Of a stretch of 64,000 nucleotides of DNA, positions 16,930-25,843 are shown one piece after another. This DNA comes from an uncultured Rhodospirillales bacterium (lineage in GTDB: Bacteria > Pseudomonadota > Alphaproteobacteria > ATCC43930 > CGMCC-115725). Position numbers and translations under genes: made by a program. The notes below the pieces were generated by a model. That model ran no database searches and was not told the origin of the DNA. It was given only the letters and a program-made list of their open reading frames with translations. Location of the stretch: contig CAIKMD010000006.1 in NCBI GenBank assembly GCA_903828515.1, positions 868,001 to 932,000 of the forward strand, read 5' to 3'. Every line of letters starts with the position of its first letter. The first letter of the stretch is position 1.

Positions 16930-16970
16930 TTCGTCGGCGCAAGAGCGCCTCAACGCGCCGGAGGTGATGC

Positions 16971-18458
16971 ATGGAGATGCCTGCACCCGACGGCGCAATC
17001 ATCGCCCGACGTGAAGAGATCGCGAATGCGCTCCGCCGCATTGTCGCGCCCGATGCCGTCATCGTTCCCGAAGAAGAGCGCCGCGCCTATGAATCGGACG
17101 CGCTGACCGCGTATCGGCAATTGCCGTTATTGGTTGTATTGCCGTCGACGACGGCGGAAGTGTCGAGCGTTCTCCAATATTGCCAGCGCGAAGGCGTCAA
17201 GGTCGTGCCGCGCGGCGCCGGCACGTCGCTCTCGGGTGGCGCGTTGCCGCTCGCTGACGGAATCATCCTCGGCCTCGGCAAGTTCAACCGGGTGCTCGAC
17301 ATCGATTACGACAATCGCTGCGCCGTGGTGCAGCCTGGCGTGACCAATCTCGGGATCTCGCAGGCCGTCGCGGGTAAAGGGTTTTATTACGCGCCCGATC
17401 CGTCGAGCCAGATCGCCTGCACCATCGGCGGCAACGTCGCCGAGAATTCCGGCGGCGTGCATTGCCTCAAGTATGGCCTCACCACCAACAACGTGCTCGG
17501 CATCGAGATGGTGCTGATCACCGGCGAGGTGCTGCGTCTCGGCGGCAAGCATCTCGATGCCGAGGGATACGACCTGCTCGGTCTGATGATCGGTTCCGAG
17601 GGATTGCTCGGCGTCGTCACCGAGGTGACGGTACGCATTCTCCCCAAACCGACCACGGCGCGCGCGGTGCTGATCGGGTTCCCGACCAATGAGAGCGCGG
17701 GCGCCTGCGTCGCCGCGATCATCGGCGCGGGGATCATTCCGGGCGGCATGGAGATGATGGACAAGCCCGCGATCCACGCGGTCGAGGCCTTCGTCCATGC
17801 CGGCTATCCGCTCGACGTCGAGGCGCTGCTGATCGTCGAACTCGATGGACCGCAAGCCGAAGTCGATCACCTGATCGAACGGGTCGAGGCGATCGCGCGC
17901 GATAATTCGGCGGTGTCGTGCCGGGTGTCGCAGAACGAGGCCGAGCGTTTGGTGTTCTGGGCTGGACGCAAGGCTGCGTTTCCGGCGGTCGGCCGCATCT
18001 CGCCCGATTATTACTGCGTCGATCCGACCATCCCGAGGAAACGCCTGCCCGACGTGCTGACGCGGATGACCGAACTCGCGACGAAGCACGGCCTGCGCGT
18101 CGCCAATGTGTTTCATGCCGGTGACGGTAATCTTCATCCGCTCATTCTCTACGATGCCAACCAACCGGGTCAGCTCGCGGCGGCCGAAGAATGCGGCGCC
18201 GACATCATGCGCTATTGCGTCGAGGTCGGCGGCGTGTTGACCGGCGAGCACGGCGTCGGCGTCGAAAAGCGCGACCTCATGGGCACGATGTTCAACACGG
18301 TCGATCTCGAACAACAGCTTCGCGTCAAATGCGCGTTCGACCCCAAAGGCCTGCTCAACCCCGGCAAGCAATTCCCCGAACTCCACCGCTGCGCCGAACT
18401 CGGCCGCCTGCACATCCATCATGGCCAGGTCCCGCATCCGGACCTGCCGAGATTGTGA
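16971..18458 (+). CDS. glcD: Glycolate oxidase FAD subunit
   Basis: The 495-residue protein has the PCMH-type FAD fold: VVPRGAGTSLSGGALP near residue 78 and TIGGNVAENSGGVHCLKYG near residue 145. The C-terminal substrate domain ends with HAGDGNLHP and GVLTGEHGVGVEKR. GlcD oxidises glycolate to glyoxylate at the membrane together with GlcE and GlcF. The length equals the family norm. It is the first gene of glcDEF, but a ~100-bp palindromic repeat separates it from glcE. Confidence 0.95.
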   Translation: MEMPAPDGAIIARREEIANALRRIVAPDAVIVPEEERRAYESDALTAYRQLPLLVVLPSTTAEVSSVLQYCQREGVKVVPRGAGTSLSGGALPLADGIILGLGKFNRVLDIDYDNRCAVVQPGVTNLGISQAVAGKGFYYAPDPSSQIACTIGGNVAENSGGVHCLKYGLTTNNVLGIEMVLITGEVLRLGGKHLDAEGYDLLGLMIGSEGLLGVVTEVTVRILPKPTTARAVLIGFPTNESAGACVAAIIGAGIIPGGMEMMDKPAIHAVEAFVHAGYPLDVEALLIVELDGPQAEVDHLIERVEAIARDNSAVSCRVSQNEAERLVFWAGRKAAFPAVGRISPDYYCVDPTIPRKRLPDVLTRMTELATKHGLRVANVFHAGDGNLHPLILYDANQPGQLAAAEECGADIMRYCVEVGGVLTGEHGVGVEKRDLMGTMFNTVDLEQQLRVKCAFDPKGLLNPGKQFPELHRCAELGRLHIHHGQVPHPDLPRL

Positions 18459-18475
18459 GCGGCGTTACTGGCGCA

Positions 18476-18575
18476 TACCCCCCACCCCAACCCTCCCCCT
18501 CAAGGGGGGAGGGAGTTCGATGGCGCGTTGTCTTTTTCCCTCCCCCCTTGAGGGGGAGGGTCAGGGTGGGGGGTA
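18476..18575. repeat. Long imperfect palindrome between glcD and glcE
   Basis: The left arm begins TACCCCCCACCCCAACCCTC and the right arm ends with its near-perfect complement, GGGTCAGGGTGGGGGGTA. Each arm also contains CTCAAGGGGG/CCCCTTGAG sub-palindromes, so the whole 100 bases can fold into a cruciform or long hairpin. It lies inside an operon and contains no gene. Confidence 0.85.
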
Positions 18576-18597
18576 ACACCGCCCCAATATCTCCGTC

Positions 18598-19785
18598 GTG
18601 ACTCTCTTCCGCCCGAATACCGAAACCGAACTCGTCGCGATCGTCCAACAGGCGCTCGCGACCGATGAACCGTTGGAGCTCGTCGCGGGCGGCAGCAAGC
18701 GGGGCCTCGGACGGCCGTTGCAGATGCCGCACACGCTCGATCTCGGCGCGTTCGCCGGCATTGCATCTTATGAGCCGGAAGAACTGGTGCTGACCGCGGG
18801 GGCGGCGACGCCGCTTGCCGAGATCGAAACCGCGCTCGCCGCCGCCAACCAGATGCTGGCTTTCGAGCCGGGCGATTGGCGCGCGCTGCTCGGAAGCGTC
18901 AAGGCGGTGCCGACGCTCGGCGGCACGCTCGCCTGCAATCTCGCGGGGCCGCGCCGCATCCGCCAGGGCGCGGCGCGCGACCATTTTCTCGGGCTCAAGG
19001 GCGTGAGCGCGCGCGGCGAGGCGTTCAAGGCCGGTAGCAAGATGGTCAAGAACGTCACCGGTTACGATCTCTGCAAGCTGATGGCGGGGTCTTATGGCAC
19101 GCTCGCGGCGTTGACCGAGGTGTCGGTGAAGGTGCTGCCGCGTCCCGAGGCGACGCGCACCATCGTCCTCTATGGACTCGATGATGTTGCCGCGCTCAAG
19201 GCGATGACGCGCGCGCTCAATTCTTCGCATGAGCTGGGCGGTGCGGCGCATCTGCCGCGTGCGGTATCGGGCGCGGGCAAGGCGATGACGCTCACACGCG
19301 TCGAAGGCCCGGCGCCGTCGGTCGAAGCGCGCGCCGCTGCCTTGCGCGCGGAACTCACCGATATCGGCGCGGCCGAAATTCTCGGCGACGAGGAGTCACT
19401 CGCGTTGTGGCCTCGCCTGCGCGACATGACGCCGCTGGTCGAACCGCGCGATGCGGTGATCTGGCGCGTCTCGCTCGCGCCGAACGCGGCGCCGGCGTTG
19501 CTCGCGCGCCTGAAGGACCAACTCGACTTCAAATATTTTCTCGATTGGGGCGGCGGCCTTCTCTGGCTGGCGGTGACCGGCGCGAAAAACGGCGGCGCGG
19601 CGATGATCCGCTCGGCGGCGGGCATCGGCCATGCGACGATGATCCGCGGGTCTGATGCGGTGCGGGTCGCCGTGCCGGTGTTTCAGCCGCAAGCCCCAGC
19701 GGTCGCGGCGCTCAGCCTGCGGGTGAAGGAGAGTTTCGATCCGAAACGCCTGTTCAATCGCGGCCGGATGTATCGCGATGTTTGA
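18598..19785 (+). CDS. glcE: Glycolate oxidase FAD-binding subunit
   Basis: The 395-residue protein starts at a GTG and opens TLFRPNTETELVAIVQQAL, with ELVAGGSKRGLGRPLQ soon after; both are the standard GlcE beginning. GGTLACNLAGPRRIRQGAARD and KAGSKMVKNVTGYDLCKL complete the FAD half-domain, and the protein lacks the full GlcD C-terminal domain as expected. It forms the membrane glycolate dehydrogenase with GlcD and GlcF. It ends about 35 bases before a second palindromic repeat that separates it from glcF. Confidence 0.93.
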   Translation: MTLFRPNTETELVAIVQQALATDEPLELVAGGSKRGLGRPLQMPHTLDLGAFAGIASYEPEELVLTAGAATPLAEIETALAAANQMLAFEPGDWRALLGSVKAVPTLGGTLACNLAGPRRIRQGAARDHFLGLKGVSARGEAFKAGSKMVKNVTGYDLCKLMAGSYGTLAALTEVSVKVLPRPEATRTIVLYGLDDVAALKAMTRALNSSHELGGAAHLPRAVSGAGKAMTLTRVEGPAPSVEARAAALRAELTDIGAAEILGDEESLALWPRLRDMTPLVEPRDAVIWRVSLAPNAAPALLARLKDQLDFKYFLDWGGGLLWLAVTGAKNGGAAMIRSAAGIGHATMIRGSDAVRVAVPVFQPQAPAVAALSLRVKESFDPKRLFNRGRMYRDV

Positions 19786-19819
19786 GAACCAAATATCTCT
19801 TTCCGCACGCGCCTTTCAA

Positions 19820-19974
19820 CCCTCTCCGCCCGCTTGCGGGGGGAGAGGGTGCGAGCAAAGCGAGCGGGTGAGGTGGGTGTCGATGGCGGATGCGCTGACG
19901 ACGCGGAAACACACTTCACCCTCCCGTTGCTGCGCAACGGGCCCCTCCCTCTCCCCACTTCGTGCGGAGAGGGG
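19820..19974. repeat. Palindromic intergenic repeat, copy 2
   Basis: This element contains CCCTCTCC/GGAGAGGG, GCGAGCAAAGCGAGCGGGTGAGG and CCCGTTGC/GCAACGGG arms. It is the inverse-orientation relative of the element at 9117-9245. It fills the gap between glcE and glcF. Confidence 0.8.
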
Positions 19975-19999
19975 CGCCGCGAGCGGACAGGCCTAGTTC

Positions 20000-21307
20000 A
20001 TGCAAACCAACTTCACCCTCGCGCAGCTTGCAGATTCGGATACGGCTTCGGCCAATCAGATTCTGCGCACCTGCGTCCATTGCGGCTTCTGCAACGCGAC
20101 CTGTCCGACCTATCTCGAACTCGGCGACGAACTCGACGGGCCGCGCGGACGCATCTATCTCGTCAAGGACATGCTGGAGCAGGCCAAGCCCGCGACCGCG
20201 CTGGTGGCCAAGCACATCGATCGCTGTCTGTCCTGCCTCGCCTGCATGACGACCTGTCCGTCGGGCGTCAATTACATGCATCTCATCGACCAGGCGCGGC
20301 AGCGGATCGAGACGACGTTCCGCCGCGCCTTGCCGGACCGGTTGTTGCGGTCGCTGCTTGCGGCGGTGTTGCCGAATCCGCGGCTCTTTCGTTTGGCATT
20401 GGTCGGTGCATTCCTCGCCAAGCCGTTTCGGGCGTTGCTGCCGGGGCGGCTCAAGGCGATGGTCGACCTGGCGCCGTCGCGCGTGCCGACGCCATCGGCG
20501 CTTTATCGCACGCGACTCTTTCCCGCCGAGGGCAAACGCGAACAGCGCGTGGCGCTGCTCGCCGTCTGCGCGCAACAGGTCCTGGCGCCGCGCATCGACG
20601 AGGCGACGATCCGACTGCTCAACCGCCATCATTGCGATGTGGTGATCGCCGAAGGCCAGGCCTGTTGCGGTTCGTTGACGCATCACATGGGCCGCGATTC
20701 CCGCGCCATGATGAAAGCCGCGATCGACGCCTGGACGCGCGAGATCGAGGGCGATGGCCTCGACGCCATCGTCATCAACGTCTCGGGCTGTGGCGTCACG
20801 GTCAAGGATTACGGCTATATCCTGCGCGAGGATCTCGCCTATGCCGACAAGGCCGCGCTTGTATCGGCGCTGGCGCGCGATCTCAGCGAGTATGTCGCGA
20901 CCCTGCCGCCGCTGCCGGCAACGCGCGCGACCGGTCAGCGCGTTGCCTATCACGCCGCCTGCTCGCTACAGCATGGCCAGCGCATTCTGAACGCGCCCAA
21001 GGAATTGCTGGCGAAAGCGGGCTTCGTCGTGGTCGAACCGCCCGAAAGTCATATTTGTTGCGGCTCGGCCGGCACCTACAACATGCTGCAACCCGCGCTT
21101 GCGTTGGCGTTGCGCGCGCGCAAAGCCGGCAATATCGAATCGACGTCGCCCGACCTGATCGCCGCCGGCAATATCGGCTGCATCACCCAGATTCAATCCG
21201 TGATGGATGTGCCGGTGCTTCACACCGTCGAACTGCTCGACTGGGCGACAGGCGGACCTAGGCCGGCGGCGTTTGCCGCTTTGCGTGCCAGTGTGGCAGC
21301 AGAATAG
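20000..21307 (+). CDS. glcF: Glycolate oxidase iron-sulfur subunit
   Basis: The 435-residue protein has two ferredoxin-type clusters, with cysteines C25/C28/C31/C35 (CVHCGFCNATCP) and C76/C79/C82/C86 (CLSCLACMTTCP). Two CCG-domain motifs follow, QACCGSLTHHMG and HICCGSAGTYN. It passes electrons from GlcD/GlcE towards the quinone pool. Its last 50 bases overlap the convergent TVP38-like gene on the other strand. Confidence 0.95.
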   Translation: MQTNFTLAQLADSDTASANQILRTCVHCGFCNATCPTYLELGDELDGPRGRIYLVKDMLEQAKPATALVAKHIDRCLSCLACMTTCPSGVNYMHLIDQARQRIETTFRRALPDRLLRSLLAAVLPNPRLFRLALVGAFLAKPFRALLPGRLKAMVDLAPSRVPTPSALYRTRLFPAEGKREQRVALLAVCAQQVLAPRIDEATIRLLNRHHCDVVIAEGQACCGSLTHHMGRDSRAMMKAAIDAWTREIEGDGLDAIVINVSGCGVTVKDYGYILREDLAYADKAALVSALARDLSEYVATLPPLPATRATGQRVAYHAACSLQHGQRILNAPKELLAKAGFVVVEPPESHICCGSAGTYNMLQPALALALRARKAGNIESTSPDLIAAGNIGCITQIQSVMDVPVLHTVELLDWATGGPRPAAFAALRASVAAE

Positions 21308-21914
21308 ACGCCGCGAGCGCGACCGCGCCGACCGCGATCGGCGCGATCCAGCCGCCGGTGCCGGCCGCCATCTGCCCGCCCGCCGCGCCGAAGCTGACAT
21401 AGGCGACCGTCATCGGCAGTTGACCCAGCAGCGAGCCGACCGTGTATCCGCCCAATGACAATTGCGTCAGGCCGAGCGCGTAATTGGTCAGGCTGTGCGG
21501 AAACACCGGAACGAGGCGGATCATCGTCACCGCGCGCCAGCCGCCGGCCTCGGCGCGCAACAGAATCGGCCCGATGCGCGGCAGATGTTCGAGATCGATC
21601 AGCCCGCCATTCACATAACGCGCGACGAGAAATCCCGCGACCGCGCCGAGCACGCTGCCCAGCACCGCCCAGACCAGTCCCCAGAACAGGCCGAAGACGA
21701 GGCCGGCGACCAGCCCCAGCACGGTGCGCGGCACGAAGAGCAGGCTCGCGAGAATATGGGCGCCGAGAAAGATCAGCGGGGCGAGCGGCTGATGCGCGAT
21801 GGCGTCCGTCATCGTCGCGGGATCGAGGGCGGCGCGGTTGAGCCATACGGTGATCATGCCGGCCGCCAGCGCCAGCAGAACCAGCATGCGCCCGGCAAAT
21901 TTCAGCGACGCCAT
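21258..21914 (-). CDS. TVP38/TMEM64 (VTT-domain) membrane protein
   Basis: From the ATG at 21914, preceded by GAAGG, the protein has 218 residues. It shows the VTT/DedA-like layout: an N-terminal helix, LLFVPRTVLGLVAGLVFG, GAVAGFLVARYV, and RLVPVFPHSLTNYALGLT with the conserved arginine and proline. A GTG at 21947 overlapping the upstream stop as GTGA is an alternative start. Such proteins are linked to lipid scrambling and membrane homeostasis. It is coupled to the glycosyltransferase gene upstream and overlaps glcF tail to tail. Confidence 0.85.
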   Translation of the reverse strand: MASLKFAGRMLVLLALAAGMITVWLNRAALDPATMTDAIAHQPLAPLIFLGAHILASLLFVPRTVLGLVAGLVFGLFWGLVWAVLGSVLGAVAGFLVARYVNGGLIDLEHLPRIGPILLRAEAGGWRAVTMIRLVPVFPHSLTNYALGLTQLSLGGYTVGSLLGQLPMTVAYVSFGAAGGQMAAGTGGWIAPIAVGAVALAASILLPHWHAKRQTPPA

Positions 21915-21943
21915 CGGCGCGCCTTCGCGTTCGGGCGGAACCG

Positions 21944-22708
21944 TCACGCGTGCGTGCTCGCGACGTCGCGCTTCGTGGTTTCGTTCGCGCTCTCTTCCGG
22001 CAGCACCACCGGCACGCGGCCACGCCGTTGCAGCCACATGACGCCGAAGAGATCGACGATCCCAACCCACAGCCGGTCGAAGAGGCCGTAATTCGACACG
22101 CCGCGTTCGCGCGGCCGGTGATTGACCGCGACCGATTGCACCCGTCCGCCCTGGCGCAATACCAGCGCCGGCAGGAAGCGGTGATTGTGATCGAAGAACG
22201 GCAAGGCGAGATAGAGGTCGCGGCGCAGAAGCTTCAGGCCGCAGCCGGTATCGGGCGTGCTGTCCTTCAGCATCCCGGCGCGCACGCGATTGGCGATGCG
22301 CGAGGAAAAACGCTTCAATGCCGTATCGCGTCGCTTCTGACGGAAACCGGCGATCATCAGCGTCGCGCCGTCGGCCGCCTGATGCGCGATGTCCCAGAGG
22401 CGCGGAATGTCGGCCGGGTCGTTCTGGCCGTCGCCGTCCAGTGTCGCGATATAGGTTCCGCGCGCGGCAAGGACGCCGGTGCGCACGGCCGTGCTTTGGC
22501 CGCAGCTCGTCCGGTGGCGCACGAGACGCAGGCGCGGAAACGCGGCACCGAGGTCGCGGATCGTCGCGGCGGTCTGGTCGCTGCTGCCGTCGTCGACATA
22601 GACGATCTCGTAATCGACGCGCCCGTCGAGCGCGGCGCGGATTTCCGCAACCAGGGGCGCGACATTGGGCGCTTCGTTGCGCGCGGGGATGACAACCGAA
22701 AGTTCCAT
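21944..22708 (-). CDS. Family 2 glycosyltransferase (DPM1/ArnC-like)
   Basis: The 254-residue protein starts MELSVVIPARNEAPNVAPL and has the GT2 motifs YVDDGSSDQT and TLDGDGQNDPADI (DxD), plus a late RPRERGVSNYG. There is only one weak hydrophobic stretch at the C-terminus (LWVGIVDLFGVMWLQ). It probably transfers a sugar from a nucleotide donor to a polyprenyl phosphate. The downstream TVP38-like gene could act on the same lipid pool, which is inference from adjacency only. Confidence 0.88.
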   Translation of the reverse strand: MELSVVIPARNEAPNVAPLVAEIRAALDGRVDYEIVYVDDGSSDQTAATIRDLGAAFPRLRLVRHRTSCGQSTAVRTGVLAARGTYIATLDGDGQNDPADIPRLWDIAHQAADGATLMIAGFRQKRRDTALKRFSSRIANRVRAGMLKDSTPDTGCGLKLLRRDLYLALPFFDHNHRFLPALVLRQGGRVQSVAVNHRPRERGVSNYGLFDRLWVGIVDLFGVMWLQRRGRVPVVLPEESANETTKRDVASTHA

Positions 22709-22793
22709 GAGACGGGCGGTTTAGCACAATTAACCAGACCGACAAAGCCGCGCGGCGTTGGCGTGTGCGTGCCGAGTCGTTTATACTTTCGCC

Positions 22794-23351
22794 ATGACCC
22801 GTTGGATTTTGGCAATTTTTACCGCGCTGGCGTTGCTGACGCCCGCTGTGCCCGCGCAGGCGATGCAGGACGATCCGCGTCTCGCGCGGCTTTTCGTCGC
22901 GCTTCATTCGACGCAGTCGCCGGGCTGGGCGCAATACCTCGAACAGACGATCTGGGGCATCTGGACCGAAACCGCCGATCCCGAGACGAACCGGCTGATG
23001 GAGAAGGGATTGACCGCGATGGCGGGTGACGAGGCGCAGGCCGCGCTCGCCGCCTTCAACGACGTGGTGAAGCGGCAGCCCAATTACGCCGAAGGTTGGA
23101 ACAAGCGCGCCACCGTCGAATATCTCCTCAATCAGTTCGACGCGAGCATTGCCGACATCCTGCACACCCTGCAGCTGGAACCGCGTCATTTCGGCGCCCT
23201 GTCGGGGCTCGGCGGCATCTATCTGGCGCAGGGCAATAAGGAAGCGGCCTTGAAAGCCTTCTCGGCCGCGCTTGCGATCGACCCGCATCTTGATGGCGTT
23301 CAGGAACAGGTTGATCGTCTGAAGCGCGAGGTCAACGGCGATCCGATCTGA
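22794..23351 (+). CDS. Secreted TPR-repeat protein
   Basis: The 185-residue protein has a signal peptide ending PAVPAQA, then about three tetratricopeptide units from residue 80 on (ALAAFNDVVKRQPNYAEGW, ADILHTLQLEPRHFGALSG, ALKAFSAALAIDPHLDGV). Asparagine/proline spacing is TPR-like. TPR proteins mediate protein contacts, so a periplasmic scaffold role is likely but the partner is unknown. The ATG at 22794 is chosen because it places the signal peptide at the N-terminus. Confidence 0.82.
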   Translation: MTRWILAIFTALALLTPAVPAQAMQDDPRLARLFVALHSTQSPGWAQYLEQTIWGIWTETADPETNRLMEKGLTAMAGDEAQAALAAFNDVVKRQPNYAEGWNKRATVEYLLNQFDASIADILHTLQLEPRHFGALSGLGGIYLAQGNKEAALKAFSAALAIDPHLDGVQEQVDRLKREVNGDPI

Positions 23352-23402
23352 GCGCGGTTCACGCGCCGGCGGAACAAGACGGGCAGGGGAGGATTGCGGG
23401 TC

Positions 23403-24443
23403 GTGTTCTTGCGCAATTGCTGGTACGTCGCCGCGACCGAGAGCGAGGTCGGCCTACAACCTTTGGCGCGCACCCTGCTCGGCCGGCCGGTGCTGCTCTA
23501 TCGCACCGGGGGCGGCAAGGCGGTGGCGCTCGAGGATCGCTGCTGCCATCGCAATCTGCCGCTTTCGATGGGCGCGCGCGAAGGCGATGACATTCGCTGC
23601 GGCTATCACGGGCTGAAATTCGCGCCCGACGGCAATTGCGTCGAAATCCCCGGCCAGACGCAAATTCCGCCGGGAACTCAGGTCACGTCCTATCCGCTGA
23701 TCGAGAAATGGAATTTCATCTGGATCTGGATGGGCGATCCGGCGTTGCGCAACGACACGCTGCTGCCCGACTGGCGCTGTCTCGACGATCAGCCGGGGCT
23801 CACCCGCACCATGGGCAATGACGGCAAGCCGTTGCCGATGCAATGTCACTGGGAGCTCAACAACGACAATCTGCTCGATCTGACGCATGTCGTTTACGTT
23901 CATGCCGATACGCTGGGCGGCGCCGGCCTCGACCGGTTTCCGATCACCACCGAGCGGTTGCCGCGCGCGGTGCGCATGATGCGCTGGAGCGAGAACGTGA
24001 CGCCGCCGCCTTTGCTGGCGCAACTCGCCAAGTATAACGGCGCCATCGTGGATCGCTGGCAGGCGACGCTATGTGAGTTACCGAGTCATTGCACCATCGA
24101 TGCGGGATTTGGCCCACCAGGCGAGATCGGCCGCGACGGCGACTGGGACAAGGGCGTTCGCCTGCGCGCGCTGATTACGGCGACGCCCGAAACCGAAACC
24201 ACGTCGTTCATGTTCTATCAGCAGGTCCGCAATTTCGCCGTCGGCAATGCCGAGATCAGCAAGCGTTTCATCGCCAATATCCGCGACATCTTCCTCGACG
24301 ACGTGCATGTGATGGAAGGTCAGCAGCGGACCAACTCGGCAAGGCCGGATGCGCCGCGCATCGAAATTCGCGCCGACGCACCGCTGATCGCGATGCATCG
24401 TGTGATCGAGCAATACGCGGCGAAGGAGTCGGCGGCAGGGTGA
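23403..24443 (+). CDS. Rieske non-heme iron oxygenase (VanA-like)
   Basis: The 346-residue protein starts at the GTG at 23403 (a TTG lies 9 bases upstream), giving FLRNCWYVAATESEVG, the usual beginning of vanillate-demethylase-type oxygenases. The Rieske ligands are C47/H49 and C66/H69 (CCHRN...CGYHG). The mononuclear iron site is in NDNLLDLTHVVYVH. These enzymes O-demethylate or hydroxylate aromatic acids with a separate reductase, which is not nearby. The length is normal. Confidence 0.88.
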   Translation: MFLRNCWYVAATESEVGLQPLARTLLGRPVLLYRTGGGKAVALEDRCCHRNLPLSMGAREGDDIRCGYHGLKFAPDGNCVEIPGQTQIPPGTQVTSYPLIEKWNFIWIWMGDPALRNDTLLPDWRCLDDQPGLTRTMGNDGKPLPMQCHWELNNDNLLDLTHVVYVHADTLGGAGLDRFPITTERLPRAVRMMRWSENVTPPPLLAQLAKYNGAIVDRWQATLCELPSHCTIDAGFGPPGEIGRDGDWDKGVRLRALITATPETETTSFMFYQQVRNFAVGNAEISKRFIANIRDIFLDDVHVMEGQQRTNSARPDAPRIEIRADAPLIAMHRVIEQYAAKESAAG

Positions 24444-24507
24444 AGAGGGATGCTCCGCCGGTTGCGGGCCTATCACTCTGCATGACCCTTTATCGCTGTT
24501 GGCCGGC

Positions 24508-25839
24508 ATGGTTGCGCCGGGCTTAACCCCATCGATTGTCGCGGCGACGCGGTTCGGGATCGCCGCGCGGCCGGGCGATGCCGCCGCCATCGCGCGCGAT
24601 CCGCGCGTCTGGGTGCTGCATCAACTCGATCGGCCGGCGGTGCCGATCAACGGCGATCTGCCGAAATCAGCGCCGATGGTCGCCGCGATGCTGGAGGCGC
24701 GCCAGGACAAGAGCGCGGACGGCAAGAAGCAGGAGAACCAGCGGCTGCGCGCCGTCTATCTCGCCGAAATCGCGGCCCGCGTGAACGCGGCCGTGCAGAG
24801 CGATGCGCCGCTGCTCGAACGCCTCACCTGGTTCTGGACCAATCATTTCACCGTGTCGTGCATCCGTCCGGTCATTCGCGGCTTTGCCGGCGCGTTCGAG
24901 CGCGAGGCGATCCGCCCGCACGTCACCGGCCGCTTCGTCGACATGCTGCTCGCCGCCGAGCGCCATCCGGCGATGCTGTTCTATCTCGATCAGGTAATTT
25001 CGGTCGGACCCAACTCGCAGGCCGGGCGGCGCCAGAACCGGGGACTCAACGAGAATCTCGGCCGCGAGATGCTCGAGCTGCACACGCTCGGCGTCGATGG
25101 CGGCTACACGCAGGACGACGTCGAGGCGTTGGCGCGGATTCTTACCGGCTGGTCGATCGCGCGGTTGCGCGATCCCGAGGCGGGCGCTTTCCACTTCTAT
25201 CCGCAGATCCACGAGCCCGGCGACAAGATTCTGCTGGGCAAGACCTATCGCTGGGGTGGAGTCGAGGAAGGCGAGGCGGCGTTGCGCGATCTCGCCGCGC
25301 ACCCGGCGACCGCGCAGCATATCGCCACGAAGCTCGCGCGGCATTTCATCGCCGACGCGCCGCCACCGGATGCGGTGCAACGCATCGCGCGCGTGTTCCG
25401 CGACACCGGGGGCGACTTGAAACGCGTCACCGAGGCGGTGGTGCGCGAGGATGCGGCGTGGCGCGAAGCGTTCGGCAAGGTGCGCGCGCCCGAAGATTTG
25501 CTGGTCGCGGCGTGCCGCGTCACCGGTTTCGTTCCGCCAGCGCCGATGCTGGTCGCCAATCTTCATGGTCTCGATCAGCAGAGTTATTTCGCGCCGTCGC
25601 CGGCGGGGTGGCCCGACAAGGCCGGCGATTGGATCGGTCCCGAGTCCGTCGTGCGCCGCGCCGAGTGGTGCCGTGCTTTTACGCAACGCATCCCCGATCC
25701 GCCGGACGCGATGACGCTGGCCGATGCGATGTTCGGCGAGGCGCTGCCGGCCGAAACGATGCAGGCGATCCGCGCCGCGCCGTCGCGCCGCGACGGTCTC
25801 GCCCTGCTGCTCGCCAGCCCCGAATTTCAAAGACGGTGA
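24508..25839 (+). CDS. DUF1800 family protein
   Basis: The 443-residue protein opens with TPSIVAATRFGIAARPGD and contains LTWFWTNHFTVS, NENLGREMLELHTLGVDGGYTQDDV and ARILTGWS, all hallmarks of DUF1800. The family is widespread beside DUF1501 and its function is unknown, possibly in handling exported or surface polymers. The start is uncertain: TTG at 24499 and ATG at 24508 both lack a clear ribosome-binding site. The DUF1501 gene follows after 4 bases, the usual pairing. Confidence 0.88.
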   Translation: MVAPGLTPSIVAATRFGIAARPGDAAAIARDPRVWVLHQLDRPAVPINGDLPKSAPMVAAMLEARQDKSADGKKQENQRLRAVYLAEIAARVNAAVQSDAPLLERLTWFWTNHFTVSCIRPVIRGFAGAFEREAIRPHVTGRFVDMLLAAERHPAMLFYLDQVISVGPNSQAGRRQNRGLNENLGREMLELHTLGVDGGYTQDDVEALARILTGWSIARLRDPEAGAFHFYPQIHEPGDKILLGKTYRWGGVEEGEAALRDLAAHPATAQHIATKLARHFIADAPPPDAVQRIARVFRDTGGDLKRVTEAVVREDAAWREAFGKVRAPEDLLVAACRVTGFVPPAPMLVANLHGLDQQSYFAPSPAGWPDKAGDWIGPESVVRRAEWCRAFTQRIPDPPDAMTLADAMFGEALPAETMQAIRAAPSRRDGLALLLASPEFQRR

Positions 25840-25843
25840 CGCG

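Noticed and set aside
17127-18437. 436-codon open frame opposite glcD
   Set aside because: Shadow of glcD; no domain, and it lies entirely inside the real gene.
18476-19974. A CRISPR array in the repeats around glcE
   Set aside because: The repeats are single large palindromes and not evenly spaced direct repeats with unique spacers. No cas genes are present.
21915-23288. Extension of the TVP38-like frame to 676 codons
   Set aside because: The added part runs antisense to the TPR gene and out of frame through the glycosyltransferase gene. The ATG at 21914 has a ribosome-binding site and gives the normal family length.
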